DNA of 64,000 nucleotides, taken from the NCBI GenBank assembly GCA_038501785.1, contig JBAMJR010000083.1, positions 142,001 through 206,000 of the forward strand, given 5' to 3'. Both the position numbers and the translations under genes were made by a program. This DNA comes from Myoxocephalus aenaeus (lineage: Eukaryota > Chordata > Actinopteri > Perciformes > Cottidae). The first letter of the stretch is position 1. Each line of letters opens with the position of its first letter. The notes below the pieces were generated by a model that made no database searches, was not told where the DNA came from, and saw only the letters and a program-made list of their open reading frames with translations. Shown in pieces: positions 10,370 to 20,989 of the stretch.

Positions 10370-11940
10370 CACACGTGATTAATCAGAGGATCTGGCAAGC
10401 GGTGACTTATTATAAAGTCGTAATGCCGTGGGCAGGAATGTTCTCCTGTAACGGTCCTTGTTGCAGCGGAGCGTGAGGAATCTCCTGGAGAAAGTGCTCC
10501 ACTGACCCTGCAGTAGGTGGTGGAGAGGGTGGTCCGGGTTGTCCAATATGGACAAAAGTTTCGTCAGTGTCCTCCTCTCCACCACCTGTTCCAGAAACTC
10601 CTGCTTGCAGCCGATGATGGAGCCGGCCTTCTTAACTAGCTTGTTAAGTCTGTTGGTGTCACCGGCTCCAATGCTGCTCCCCCAGCAGACGATGGAGAAG
10701 TACAGGGCGCTGGCCACAACCGACTGGTAGAACATCTCCAGCATCTTGCTGCACACATCGAAGGATCGGAGCTTCCTCAGGAAAAAGAGTCGACTCAACC
10801 CCTTCTTGTACACAGCGTTGATGTTGGCCTTCCAGTTCAGTCGGCTGTCGATGGAAACACCCAGGTACCTGTACTCCTCCACCATGTCCACGTCCTCTCC
10901 AAGAACACTCAGAGGTCTAGGAGCAGTCGCCTTCCTCCTGAAGTCCACCACCATCTCTCTGGTCTTGGTCACGTTCAGCAGCAGGTGATTCTCGCCGGCC
11001 CACTCCACAAAGTCACTCACCACTGCCCTGTACTCCTCCTCCCGTCCATCCCTAATACACCCGACCACCGCAGAGTCATCAGAGTACTTCTGCAGATGGC
11101 ATGACTCCGTGTTGTACTGGAAGTCAGTGGTGTACAGGGTGAACAGGAAGGGAGACGGAACAGTTCCCTGTGGGGCTCCAACATCACTGACCACCGTTTC
11201 AGACAGCACACGGCCCATTCTGACAAACTGTGGTCTACCTGTGAGGTAGTCAGTGATCCAGGAGATGGTGGACGAGTCTACCCCCACCACCCGCAGCTTC
11301 TCACTCAGTAGCAGTGGTTGGATGGTGTTAAATGAAAGTGACTCTCACAGAGACACCGGTTCCATCCAGGTGCGACTGAGCTCGTTGCAGCAGGTAGATG
11401 ATGGCGTCGTCCACACCCACATGAGGCTGGTAAGCAAACTGTAGAGGGTCCAGCGACGATTTCACCTGCGGTCGGAGGTGGGCCAAGACCAGCCTCTCCA
11501 GCACCTTCATCACATGGGAGGTGAGGGCAACCGGTCGGTAGTCATTGAGGCCAAATGGAGATGACTTCTTGGGGACAGGGACCAGGCACGACGTCTTCCA
11601 CAGCACAGGGACCTCCTCCAGCCTCAGGCTCAGGTTGTAGAGGTGCTGCAGGACACCAGACAGCTGGGTGGCGCAGATCTTTAGGACCCTGGGGCTGATG
11701 CCATCAGGTCCTTCAGCTTTGCGTTGGTGGAGTTTCTCCAGCTGTCTTCTCACCTGGTCAGTCGTCACAGAGAGAGGGGGGAGGGTGGAGGAGCCCATTG
11801 TTGTTGTTGAGGGCTCAGTGGGAGAGCCATTGGATGTTGAGGGCTCAGTGATTGTGCAGCTCAACAGGGGGGGGACAGAGGTGGAGGAGTTTGGGAGGTG
11901 TGTTGTTAGTTTGGGTAGCTTCTGAAACAGTGGACACACT
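9870..11940 (-). pseudogene. CR1/Rex1-like LINE in hAT intron
   Basis: This 5'-truncated LINE on the minus strand has its 3' tail at about 9870-9910, where TTTATTAATCCCCGAGGGG marks the end. The RT region is in two frames. 11940-11328 has RKAEGPDGISPRVLKICA and FGLNDYRPVALTSHVMKVLE. 11290-10379 has GAPQGTVPSPFLFTLYTTDF, the YSDD catalytic box, NVTKTREMVVDFRRKA and a typical C-terminus with FLRKLRSFDV. One frame break lies near 11300. It is a different subfamily from the LINE at 6.1-7.4 kb. The TA-rich microsatellite at 10047-10378 lies in its 3' UTR. Confidence 0.85.
10047..10378. repeat. (TA)n/(TATG)n microsatellite
   Basis: About 330 bp of TA dinucleotides with interspersed TATG and GTGT variants. 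The open frames across it (Tyr-Ile repeats) are artefacts of the repeat. Confidence 0.98.
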
Positions 11941-12519
11941 GACATTAATATTGTGTGTGTGTGTGTACTTGTATGTATATGGGAGAAATGGACCATGCAC
12001 ACATACAGCTGTGGATACAGTAGTTACATTGTTTGTGTATGCTTCACAGGATGTCTGGTCTGTAGCAGTGTGAACTCCATTGGGATCAACAAGGAGCAAG
12101 GTGTATCACTCTCAAGAGAATGAATGAACTTTGAAATTCAAGCGTCTTCTCAGGGAAGTAGAGAAACAAGTCTGTCAGTCTTGAGAAATAAGGTCAGGAA
12201 ACATGCTTTGTCCAAGGCACACACTCAAGCTGTGAAGGTGGCAGAACAACAGAAAGAAGCGGCCATTGAGAATGCAGTGGAGGTTATGACTGAGTCCTAC
12301 ATGAAGGAAACCGAAGCTGTGTTCCGAACAGCCTACCATTTGGCCAAAAAGAACAGACCCTTTTCTGACCATGAAAGCCTCATTGAGCTGCAGGAACTGA
12401 ATGGTGTAAAAATGGGCTCAATACTTCATTCACGTTACAGTGCAACGCAAATAATACAAGATGTTGCCAGTGAGATGCAGAGCAAAATTGCAATTCTAGT
12501 TGTTTTGTTATATTGTTGA

Positions 12520-13298
12520 ATTATTTTAATGATGATATTCAATTTGTGTTATTTGTATATATCTCAAGAGGTATGCTAAAATAGTGTTCAGCTGTTGAAA
12601 ACCATTTATTTTTTTCAGTTTTAGGACTTTGCACTTTTGAGTTTATCTAATTGGTTTTGATGTGTGGAAGAGGATGATTTGTGTTTTTAATTTAAAGTGA
12701 AACATGAACAAGGATGCATGGTCTAATTCAGTTTTGAAGTAATTTATTTAAATAAATGTTAAAAAATAAACAAATCTCTGACTGTAAAACTGTTTGCCTC
12801 ATGTTGAATATATGTTATACTCGTGCATAACACCACCTGTGTAGGACCAGTAATATCTGCTCCAGGTGAAGTAATGTTAATTTTATAAAAGTACCACACT
12901 CTGATCTACACTATGTTTTGTAAATTAGCTGTTCCAAGAGACAGTTTACAAAAGAAACTACTGCTCTATATGGACAACTTGCAAGGCGAGAGAATAGTTG
13001 TCCAATGTTGTGTGGATGGAGTAAGGATAAGGAATAGTTCACTCAAATTGCATAATTATGTAGTTGTCTCTTACCAGTCTGTGGGTCAGTATTGGGTCAG
13101 TAATTTCATAATCCTTATTCCCTGAGGTCAAGCAGCAGGAATCATGTGGCAATGTGTAAATAATACTAGGTTAATAATTTTTGGGTAAACTAAATAGAGT
13201 GTCACTATTTATAAAACAGGGCGTTTATCCTTTGCTGTATTGTATGGGCTGCTTTAAAAAATTGCAAAATTAAGAGTATACCCACTTCTCCAGGGACC
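12520..13298. other. hAT 3' region, AT-rich
   Basis: AT-rich sequence without coding capacity, with AATAAA-like signals at about 12750-12770. It is consistent with a 3' UTR and subterminal region of the hAT element. Confidence 0.5.
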
Positions 13299-13318
13299 AC
13301 TACACCACTGACAGAGGG

Positions 13319-13772
13319 GGATAACGCCACAGACTTTTTCACATCTTGGCTTCCAAAAATCCTGAAGCTCACGGTGAAAAACGACAGGATGAAGCTGGAC
13401 AAGTGTTACCACGGCCCCGCACGCCTGCAGAACAACTCAACGAGGCCGAGGACCGTCTACATTCGTTTCCACAACTTCGCCGACAAACAGCTGATCATGA
13501 AGCACAGCGGGGGTCACTTTCTCCGGGAACCGCATACACTTCTTTGACTTCTCACCAGCGGTGAAAAAAACCTGATGCGGATTCCTGGAGGTAAAGACAT
13601 CGCTCCCAGACCTCGGCATCCGTTACCAGATGATGTATCCAGCAGTGCTGCACGTTACACATGACGGGGGAGTCCGTAACTTCAGATCCGCAGATGAGGC
13701 ACAAAAGGTGTGTGGAGGAGAGGAAGAAGGACTAAATATAATGGACAAATGCAATGCAATCTGGAAATAAGT
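13319..13772 (+). pseudogene. L1/Tx1-type LINE ORF1 fragment
   Basis: This is read across frames. DNATDFFTSWLPKILKL is followed by RPRTVYIRFHNFADKQLIM, then FSGNRIHFFDFSPAVKK, then GIRYQMMYPAVLHVTHDGG and NFRSADEAQK. This is the RRM-plus-C-terminal-domain layout of L1 ORF1p, an RNA-binding chaperone. It has a TGA after AVKKT and frame changes near 13500. The left part is cut by the hAT element. Confidence 0.65.
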
Positions 13773-13899
13773 GGACTCGCGGTGTCATGCTGCTGAAATA
13801 AACCAACAAAGAAAGTTAACAGACGCAACAAATGCGGCCAACCGGCGTCTGCATAGTTCACGTACGCGACACCTTTCTTTTCTTTTGTTCCCTTCATGT

Positions 13900-14225
13900 T
13901 GAAACTCTGTGGAACAAGGTGGTCTGCTTATGTATATTACTATGTTTTAGAAAAGGAACCCAGTTATATATCATATATTGTGACTGCATCAATTGTTCAA
14001 GCTTGATTAAGAATGTAAAGAAACTTCAAGGTTGGGGATTAGAATAAGTTGCTATACCTGAAAACTGCTTCTTTATAAAAGGGAGTCTGGGAAGCTCTGT
14101 TCTATCCTACTAGTTTGTTTTGAAGTCAGAGAAATCGTTAGTGAGCAGGAGGCATCACATGTGCCCTTTCAATAAATTAAAGTTTGTGTTTTTCATCCTG
14201 TGTTCTTAAATGTTATGTTCTGTAC
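13900..14225 (+). other. possible solo LTR or promoter-bearing repeat
   Basis: The stretch carries a TATAAAAG box (about 14075), an AATAAA signal (about 14170) and a T-rich region after it, spaced as in a retroviral-type LTR. The boundaries would be TG near 13890 and CA near 14230, but I could not find a target duplication. It could equally be part of the L1 interval between ORF1 and ORF2. Confidence 0.3.
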
Positions 14226-14344
14226 CACACCACCGGAAAGGAATATCCATCTGAACTAGGTCAGCAAAGGTCAGTTAACACATTCTCAGAGGACAGCATC
14301 TCTCTGTGACATAGAAAGAAGTAGGAAATGTCAGGGATAAATAG

Positions 14345-14803
14345 CATCAAACTTTGTCATTTTGGACTACAATAGCAGCAGAAATAGAGGAACACTGATC
14401 TCCTTTTACAGTCCTAGGTGGTGACTTTAATTGTTGTCTTGATAACAAATTAGACAGGTCTCCAGCAGACACAAATAGAAGAAAAGGTGCAGGTGCTTCG
14501 CTAGGGAAAATGCTAGATGATATAAATCTGATAGATGTAGGGAGGAACCTAAACCCATCAGTGAGAGACTTCACATTCTACTCTAATCCGCATAACTGTT
14601 AAAAAAAAAGCCATGCAGTATAGGATCTATACATATCAGCGACCATGCCCCAGTATACCTGGACATGACTGAGTGAAGCTATTTCTAGCACACAGAGATG
14701 GCGCTTCCCATCATATCTCCTCACTGACAAGAAATAAAAAAAAAAGATGGAGGCGGAGTTAGATTTATTTTTTGACATAAACAACAACAGTGAAACAAAC
14801 CAG
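14345..14803 (+). pseudogene. L1 ORF2 endonuclease fragment
   Basis: The fragment encodes TIAAEIEEH, then a TGA, then LGGDFNCCLDNKLDRS, LGKMLDDINLIDVG and DFTFYSNPHN. A deletion of about 50 bp removes the block with RIDYFFAPP that is present in the copy at 63.5 kb. After it come ISDHAPVYLDM (SDH motif) and MEAELDFFFDINNNSETN. These are the APE-type endonuclease motifs and the start of the linker of an L1/Tx1-clade LINE. The copy stops abruptly at 14803, where the DUF6729-family fragment begins. The TGA is shared with the other copy. Confidence 0.85.
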
Positions 14804-15860
14804 GTACAACTGGAGGAAGGGGACCCAGGAGAGTCATGCCCTCCAGGCGAATGTGCCATCCACTAGCGCTCCTCTGGTGGCACCAGACCCCATGGCTCTA
14901 CCCAGAGAGAGGGCACAAGATCGCCCCCTGGACCAGACCGCGGACCTACCAGCAGCTGCTGACCCCAGGACTGAGGCTGCCGCTGCTGCCTCCACATCTC
15001 CCCACAGTGGAGGCCGCCAGGGACCTCCAGCCAGAACAGGTCCTGCTCCACTCCCCAGCTGGAGAGGTCTCAGATGCAGAAATTCCCCTCCTCCTGTCCT
15101 CACTGTGGGCAGTCTGTGCAGACCCCTAAACACTTTTTCTTGGGCTTTTATTTTCAAACTTGTGTTCAACTAAAATCCAGCGTCCACGCCTCCCCTTCGT
15201 TAACCCTAACGAAAGGACAACGACTCCCTCTGATTGGCTGAGAGGAGACGCACCAAGCTGCTCTCAGGTCTTCATCAGGAGACAACAGCTGATCTGAATC
15301 AACTCACCTCAGAGAACTGAGACGTGCAGCTGGAATTAATGAGAGAAACCAACTCCAACTATTTAGGTTCTATACATAATTCTAGGAAAAGAATACTGTG
15401 AAAGAATGTAATAAACGTCAACTCGTTAGCATAAAAACAAAGAAAAATCTATCAGACTTTATTTGTTTCACACTTTTAATACAGATTAAATGTGACAAAG
15501 TACTTCTCATAACATAAATAATAAAATTAATCTGCTAACTAAATAAGACCTTTCAGAACCAATATCAGAACATTAAAATCAATTCACACAGATAGCAACT
15601 GCAGAGACTTTAATATTGGTGGGCTCTCTTTCTGGTACAGGTCAATATTTCTTATTGAAATATATTTATTACAAGAAGACCAGCAAGTGGAGCAGTGCAG
15701 AATTTAATCCTGCAGGTCATAAAGGCTTTAAAGTCTCTGTGTTGACCTGAGAGAGAAACGCTGTTACGTGTTCACGTTGTTAAAATGATCATGTTGTGTT
15801 AAGATCTTCACGTTGTTACGGGTTCACGTTGTTAAGATGATCACGTTAAACCTACGGTAC
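14804..15860 (+). mobile_element. DUF6729-element deletion derivative D
   Basis: The fragment joins the 5' part of the last transposase exon (YNWRKGTQESHALQANVPST at 14804-14863, then a Pro-rich linker) directly to the zinc-ribbon part of the second gene (SCPHCGQSVQTPKHF, about 15090-15140, in another frame). A long noncoding terminal region follows. This region recurs at 45790-46440, 19116-19440 and inverted at 53885-54370. The end at 15763-15850 holds two to three copies of the GTTACGTGTTCACGTTGTTAA unit that forms a long array at 49.45-50.07 kb. It is nonautonomous. Confidence 0.75.
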
Positions 15861-16147
15861 ACGAAATGTGCACTAAATGAATTACTAAAAATATTTAACT
15901 TCACTTAAAGTCAAACTTTGCAGAGATACTGTTACCACATAGTGCTATATTATAGCAGGGGGGGGGAAGCGATGATATGCATAATTAAAAAGAGAAAATA
16001 CATCCTGGAAGTTTTTTGTTTTTGTCTTTTTTTTCTTTCCTGTGTTCTATCATCAACCAATAAACCAGTAACACGTATACTGCTATATGAACCTTTTAAC
16101 TAGCCTCACAAGTGTTTTCTGTATTTTATACCTTGTGAAATTATTTT
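15861..16147. other. AT-rich spacer
   Basis: I recognise no feature. A G8 run occurs at about 15959. Confidence 0.4.
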
Positions 16148-16815
16148 GAACCCGGTGGATTGCTCCCTCCAGGTGGGGACAAAATGCTACCCCAAGCAAA
16201 GGAGTTCAAGTATCACGGGTCTTGTTCACCAGTGAGGGTAAGGTGGAGCGGGAGATCGACAGGCGGATCGGTGCGGCTGCAGCAGTAAAACAGGCGCTGT
16301 ACCGGTCCGTCTTGGTGAAGAGGAGCTGAGCCGGAAGGAGAAGCTCTCCATTTACTGGTCGTCTACGTTCCAACCCTCACCTATGGTCACGAACTCTGGG
16401 TCGTGACCGAAAGAACGAGGTCTCGGATACAAGCGGCTGAAATGAGCTTCCTCCGTAGGGTGGCCGGGCTCAGCCTTAGAGATAGGGTAAGGAGCTCGGA
16501 CATCAGGAGGGAGCTTGGAGTCGAGTCGCTGCTCCTTCGTGTTAAAGGAGTCAGCTGAGGTGGTTCAGCATCTAGTCAGGATGCCTCCTGGACGCCTCCC
16601 ATTAGAGGTTTTCAAGGCACGTCCAACTGGTAGGAGACCCCGGGGAAGACCGAGGACACGCTGGAGGGATTATATCTCCCGGCTGGCCTTGGAACGCCTC
16701 GGGGTCCCCCAGGATGAGCTGGAAAGTGTTGCGGGTGAGAGGGAAGCCTGGGTCGGCCTGCTGAACCTGCTGCCACCGCGACCCGACCCGGATAAGCGGC
16801 TGATGATGGATGGAT
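16148..16815 (+). pseudogene. RTE-like LINE, 3' fragment
   Basis: This is the C-terminal part of a LINE protein in broken frames. It includes PKQRSSSI/EFKYHGSCSP-type sequence, then KVEREIDRRIG, then LRRVAGLSLRDRVRSSDIR-like sequence, and in the last frame MPPGRLPLEVFKARPTGRRP followed by RPRTRWRDYISRLALERLGV. It ends with GATAAGCGG and GATGGATGGATGGA. The same LINE end and the same downstream flank occur at 55385-56530. Confidence 0.75.
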
Positions 16816-18100
16816 GGATTATTCAAATAGCCCTTATGGTTGAGGAGATTCTGTATTTAGTATACAAAACCAAAATGACTCATTATGCAGAATGTTTTTA
16901 TTGTTAATATTATATTATTATTGAAGGCAGCAAACGTCTCATTGCTGCAACTAAAATATGTTGTTTCAGTTCATATTTAGTGTTTGTCTTCCTTCTTTGT
17001 TTAGTAAAGACCAACCACAATAATCGGATTTTCTCCATTAGATTATTACTGAAAACAAGCGTTTATGATATGTAAACTTTCTGAAGATCATCTTCACAAA
17101 TGGAAACTACTTTAATTATATTTTAAGCGTGAACACAACCAACAGAATATAAAAGCTAACAAGGTTCAAAGGAACTACACCACGGTCAACGTTATGAAAG
17201 TTTCAATCTCTTTGGTTCAGCTCTACTAAAATAACTTATAAGATTTGTTCTCGTGAACGGCCGAATGGTGCGTCACTTTAAATGTTGCTGCTACAATTGT
17301 GGGGCATTATCTCCTTTCCTTTCGTAAAGGCAGGTCCAGTGTTTCCTATGCTAAAGGAGCTAAGTTAGGAAGCATTGAAGCTCCTTTCCTTTGCATTTAG
17401 AGAAGTCGACCAGCACTTATCATGGCGGCCACTTAAGTAACTTCAAGGTAATTTCACTCAGTCAGGAAGCTTCCTAAACAAAGAGGACTATTTGACCGCA
17501 GCCCAAGTCTCTTAATAGTTGTTGTTTCCTTGCTCCTCGATTGAACCGGAAGTTGTTCTGCGCCGCCATATTGACGGCTGTCCCAAAGCTCTTATTCTGC
17601 TCTGAAGAGCAAGAAGGTCTTTTCTGATTCACCATAATCAGAAAAATATATACTGTAAAATATATGTTCATTGTAGGTCTGAACAACAAAAGGACCACAA
17701 ACAACTTTATTCATTTATAAAAAGATTAGTCTTTTCTTGATCTGTTGTTTCCCTCAATAACTTTGATTATTTATATAATTAAAATCAGAGAGGGCTGGAG
17801 AGAGGAAACCTTTTACAACATGTATGGTCCTTTCATTCAGTCACGTGAGGCTGATCATTCCTGAGTGTCGGGTTTGATGAGTTATACCATTTAAGTTTAA
17901 CCTAAAACATTGAGCCTAAAAAATGTATTCCAGTGTTGAAGAGAAACCATAATCATATTGTGGGTTATTTTATAATGATGTCACAATCAGAATTTCAAAA
18001 CATACAGACGTAAATAATTAATATATAAGAGAAACGCATTCCGCCAGTAGAAATCGGCACTGCACGTATAAGCAGGACGCAGAACACTAAATACACACAG
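16816..18100. other. noncoding, no recognised gene
   Basis: AT-rich. The first 150 bp are shared with the flank of the second RTE copy (56371-56530). A GCCGCCATATTG stretch at about 17560 and several short open frames show no family resemblance. Confidence 0.4.
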
Positions 18101-18160
18101 CAGTGGTGGGCTGTCAGGGCCAGCTAAGCCTTCTCTGATGGCCTAAACAGAATCACAAAG
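18101..18160 (+). mobile_element. hAT-like terminus, copy 1
   Basis: CAGTGGTGGGCTGTCAGGGC and the following 35 bp match the sequence at 29572-29625 with a few changes. Starting with CAGTGG, it looks like the terminal repeat of a hAT-type element. No partner end was found. Confidence 0.45.
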
Positions 18161-18655
18161 TTATAGCTATTCTATGATCAGCGGCCGCAGTCATCAGAAA
18201 CCAACGTCACTTCACGTGACGCTTCAGAGGAAAGGACGTCTCATTCATCTTAAAACATATTTCTTAGTTCCCTCTCTCCTCATGGTTTCCTTGTCTCTCC
18301 ATGCATCCCTGGTGGGAGGGACTAAGACACAAATGAGGGAAACAGGGATGCAGTTAAGAGACTCGGGATGCACCCTGTGAGTCTCTGCAGAACCAAACTG
18401 TTCTCTGAGTCGTCTCTTTGCTTTCCTTCAGTGTACAGACAGAGCTTTGTCTCAGTGTGTGAGTCTGACAGTTTAAAGCTGTAATCTTTTTTGCCAGTGA
18501 CACAATTTTATTTTCTACTAGTCGGGACCACGTGAAACTAAACCAATGTTAGATTCAGGCAGCAAAACATCTCAGTTGTATTTGGGTTTACTGAAATAAG
18601 TAAATAAACTTGGGTTTAGGACACAAAACTAATTTAGGTTGAGGAAAAACATCAT
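18161..18655. other. no recognised feature
   Basis: Noncoding sequence with short inverted similarities such as TGCATCCCTGG/AGGGATGCA near 18300-18350. No gene is recognised. Confidence 0.4.
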
Positions 18656-18659
18656 GGTT

Positions 18660-18980
18660 GGACTTACATAAAATAAGATAAGAAATCCGTTATTAGTCCC
18701 ATAGCAGAAACAGAAAAGTGCAAACAAGAGACCGTCAAAGAAATCAAAACAAGTATTATAAATAATAAACAAATATTTACACAATAAAACTAATAACATA
18801 AAAGGGAATTTGATAAATAAAATGTGTTAATAAAATAAATACATTCAAAATAATAAGTTTCAAATTAAATAAAGTGCAAATGAAAATAGCCATATAATCT
18901 TCAAATGAATTTGACTAATGCTTCAGCAGTCTATATTTTGGCGTCACAGAACCAGCAGTTGCTCTTCATATCGTGACAAA
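18660..18980 (-). repeat. hAT-interior repeat, SINE-free copy
   Basis: This is the reverse complement of the repeat at 48820-49310. Near 18935-18955 it has an uninterrupted GGTTCTGTGACGCCAAAATA followed by TAGACTGC. In the copy at 48.85 kb the SINE interrupts exactly this point. Confidence 0.7.
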
Positions 18981-19115
18981 TGAACAGCAACAGTCACAAT
19001 GACAGATTTGAAATGCTTCTATTGTTTAACAATGTGATCATCACAAAGATATTTATTTATTATCTGTATGTAAACCTACACATACAACAAGACGCCAAAC
19101 AGGCGAACAAATCAA

Positions 19116-19460
19116 GCTACTAACTCACCTCAGAGAACTGAGACGTGCAGCTGGAATTAATGAGAGAAACCAACTCCAACTATTTAGGTTCTATACATAA
19201 TTCTAGGAAAAGAATACTGTGAAAGAATGTAATAAACGTCAACTCGTTAGCATAAAAACAAAGAAAAATCTATCAATCAGACTTTATTTGTTTAAATTTT
19301 TAATACAGATTAAATGTGACAAAGTACTTCTCACAATATAAATTATAAAATAATCTGCTAATTAAATAAGACCGTTATGAACCAATATCACAACATCCAA
19401 AAATCTATTCAACCAGATAACCACTGCAGAGACTTTAATATTGGTGGGCTCTCTTTCTGG
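19116..19460 (+). mobile_element. DUF6729-element terminal-region fragment F
   Basis: About 340 bp match 15305-15640 and 45910-46250, from AACTCACCTCAGAGAACTGA to ATTGGTGGGCTCTCTTTCTGG. The coding part and the outer repeats are absent. Confidence 0.75.
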
Positions 19461-19624
19461 AGGATGCGGGCCAATCTTCAGGCGGCCCCCGGTGGCCAAG
19501 CGGCCCCCCTGCGTGGCCACCTGCGAAGCAGGTAGAACCAGAGGCAAGCAGGTAGAACCAGGGTGGGAGTGGCAACAGGCTCGACTGACAGGCGGAGAAC
19601 CGAGTGTTCTTTGCTGCCACATGG

Positions 19625-20375
19625 TGGTGAGGCAGAGGAAGTGGCAGCAGCTGAAGAGAATTCAAGTTCATCCTCTGCTCCTCCATCACTGTGTGGTACG
19701 CTGCAGCCAAGGACAAGGGCATCATCCGCTCTGCTGAGAGGGTGATTGGCTGCAATCTGCTGTCCCTCCAGGACTTGTTTGCTTCCAGAAGTCTGGAGCA
19801 AGAAAGATTGAAGAAAATCTCACCCTGGACACAACCCGTTGGAGTCTCTCCCCTCTGGCAGGAGGTCCATCAGGACCAAGACCTCACGCTCCATCAGGAC
19901 CAAGACCTCACAGTCCATCAGGACCAAGACCTCACGCTCCATCAGGACCAAGACCTCACGCTCCATCAGGACCAAGACCTCACAGTCCATCAGGACCAAG
20001 GACCAAGACCTCACGCTCCATCAGGACCAAGACCTCACGCTCCATCAGGACCAAGACCTCACGCTCCATCAGGACCAAGACCTCACGCCACACCAACAGC
20101 CTTTTCCCGTCGGCAGTAGGGCTCATCAACAGAACCCGGGTGACTTTTTCTCTTTTCTTACCGGTCCACTCCCCTGCACACTTCATATTAAACACTCATG
20201 CGTTAACATACACTTTAACATAAACACACATGTCTCTTCAACATACACTTACATTAACGTTATCTGTTTGTCTGAGCACTTTATTTTATACTTAATTTAA
20301 TACCCATTGCACTGTTGTGCAAATTCCTCGTTTTAGTAAACATTCCTGGCAAATAAACGGATTCTGATTCTGGTG
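19625..20375 (+). pseudogene. CR1/Rex1-like LINE C-terminus with expanded coding repeat
   Basis: The fragment reads EFKFILCSSITVWYAAAKDK, then IIRSAERVIGCNLLSLQDLF, then in another frame LPSGRRSIRTKTSR. The last eight residues are then repeated about ten times before the normal continuation HTNSLFPSAVGLINRTR. This order (PSGRRYRSIRTKTSRH-x-NSFFPSAV) is the usual end of this LINE family. The 3' end carries an AATAAACGGATTCTGATTCTG-like tail at about 20350. It is 5' truncated and inactive. Confidence 0.8.
19862..20092 (+). repeat. 24-bp coding minisatellite
   Basis: About nine to ten near-perfect units of CCATCAGGACCAAGACCTCA plus CGCT or CAGT, one of them carrying a small insertion at about 20000. 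The unit is a piece of the LINE reading frame (SIRTKTSR). Confidence 0.95.
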
Positions 20376-20954
20376 ATTGTACAAAACTGTCTGTTATATA
20401 AGCCAGAAATACTTTTAATCACACAAATCTTGACAAATAATATGACTTAAAATGACCTTTGTCCTCATCCTCACCCCCCCATAGGTCTTTGCAGCACGTT
20501 CCTGTGAGAACGGAAAAGTTTCACCTTCTCTTCTTGTGGCAGCCAATCAGATCAGAGAAGTGTTGACGACCACCTATCTGTCGCACCTCGGCGATCCAAC
20601 GACAGCCATCAGGCCAAGAGCCCCCCTTTGTGCTGAAACGAGCCGGTCAGGTGACTGATGGACCTGCTGCAGTGAGCTTGGAGTTAAACAGTTAAAAGCC
20701 TGAGACTTTTATAACAGACTTATTCATCTATAAATGTACTTTTTGTTTGAGATAATACTTGTTTATTTCAACTGCAGCCAAAGAGATCCCACAGTTATTC
20801 CAATAAAAGCCTTTTGAGTCATCAAGGTGTTGTCTTTGAAATGTGGAACAGAAGGAGAAAAAGATTTTCTGAGTGTTCGAATATTTATTACACACATATT
20901 GACACACTATATAAACAAGATCACACTTTGTAAAAACACACACACATTATATAT
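20376..20954 (-). other. 3' region of DUF6729 element copy A
   Basis: Noncoding sequence downstream of the second gene. On the minus strand a polyadenylation-like AATAAA lies at about 20890-20885. It contains an (AC)n/(TA)n run at 20938-20971. The outer terminus of the element is not recognisable before the LINE at 20375. Confidence 0.45.
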
Positions 20955-20989
20955 ATATATATATATATATAAACAAACTGATATATACC

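Larger units (their letters stand above)
9023..12519 (+). pseudogene. hAT transposase exons, KIAA1586-like, C-terminus missing
   Basis: Three exons can be read. Exon 1 (9023-9229) starts MKRGIQTTISFYNCKRPC and ends at a GTGGGT donor. Its acidic end (EEDADREGDEDVNN) is in a shifted frame after a C-run near 9170. Exon 2 (9760-9841) encodes DWPAPSNKKRILNPRTPGWD between TTTAG and GTAAGT. Exon 3 (12050-12519) follows CTTCACAG and starts CLVCSSVNSIGINKEQG. It continues to KVRKHALSKAHTQA and LAKKNRPFSDHESLIELQEL, then ends abruptly after EMQSKI. This matches the N-terminal and linker part of KIAA1586/ZMYM-type hAT proteins. A conserved Trp codon at about 12119 is now TGA (SRE-stop-MNFE). The RNase H-like catalytic domain is absent. 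A LINE sits in intron 2. Confidence 0.75.
7518..13310 (+). mobile_element. large hAT element with nested LINE
   Basis: The ends are 12-bp inverted repeats CAGTGGTGTAGT (7518-7529, inverted at 13299-13310). Similarity extends inward (CCAGGGA and GTGGGTATA blocks). No clean 8-bp target duplication is visible; the flanks CTGGCAG and CTGACAG are only similar. Inside lie exons of a hAT-type transposase related to the vertebrate KIAA1586/ZMYM group, a separate BED-finger-like fragment near the left end, and a minus-strand LINE inserted in an intron. The catalytic part of the transposase is missing, so the element is not autonomous. Confidence 0.8.

Noticed and set aside
9763..10476. Long open frames on both strands across the TA-rich tract
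   Set aside because: They encode only Tyr-Ile or Ile-Tyr-Val runs and come from the (TATA/TATG)n microsatellite.
9859..12128. GAATGAATGAA at both positions as a target duplication of the nested LINE
   Set aside because: The right copy lies inside exon 3 of the hAT transposase, whose reading starts at 12050, so the LINE cannot extend that far. The match is a coincidence of short GAAT repeats.
13900..14225. A firm solo LTR call
   Set aside because: TATA and polyadenylation signals are well placed, but there is no target duplication and no clear TG/CA boundary, so it is kept only as a low-confidence note.
19562..19622. Short GCAGGTAGAACCAG direct repeat as an attachment site
   Set aside because: Only two partial copies are present with no associated integrase or boundary change.
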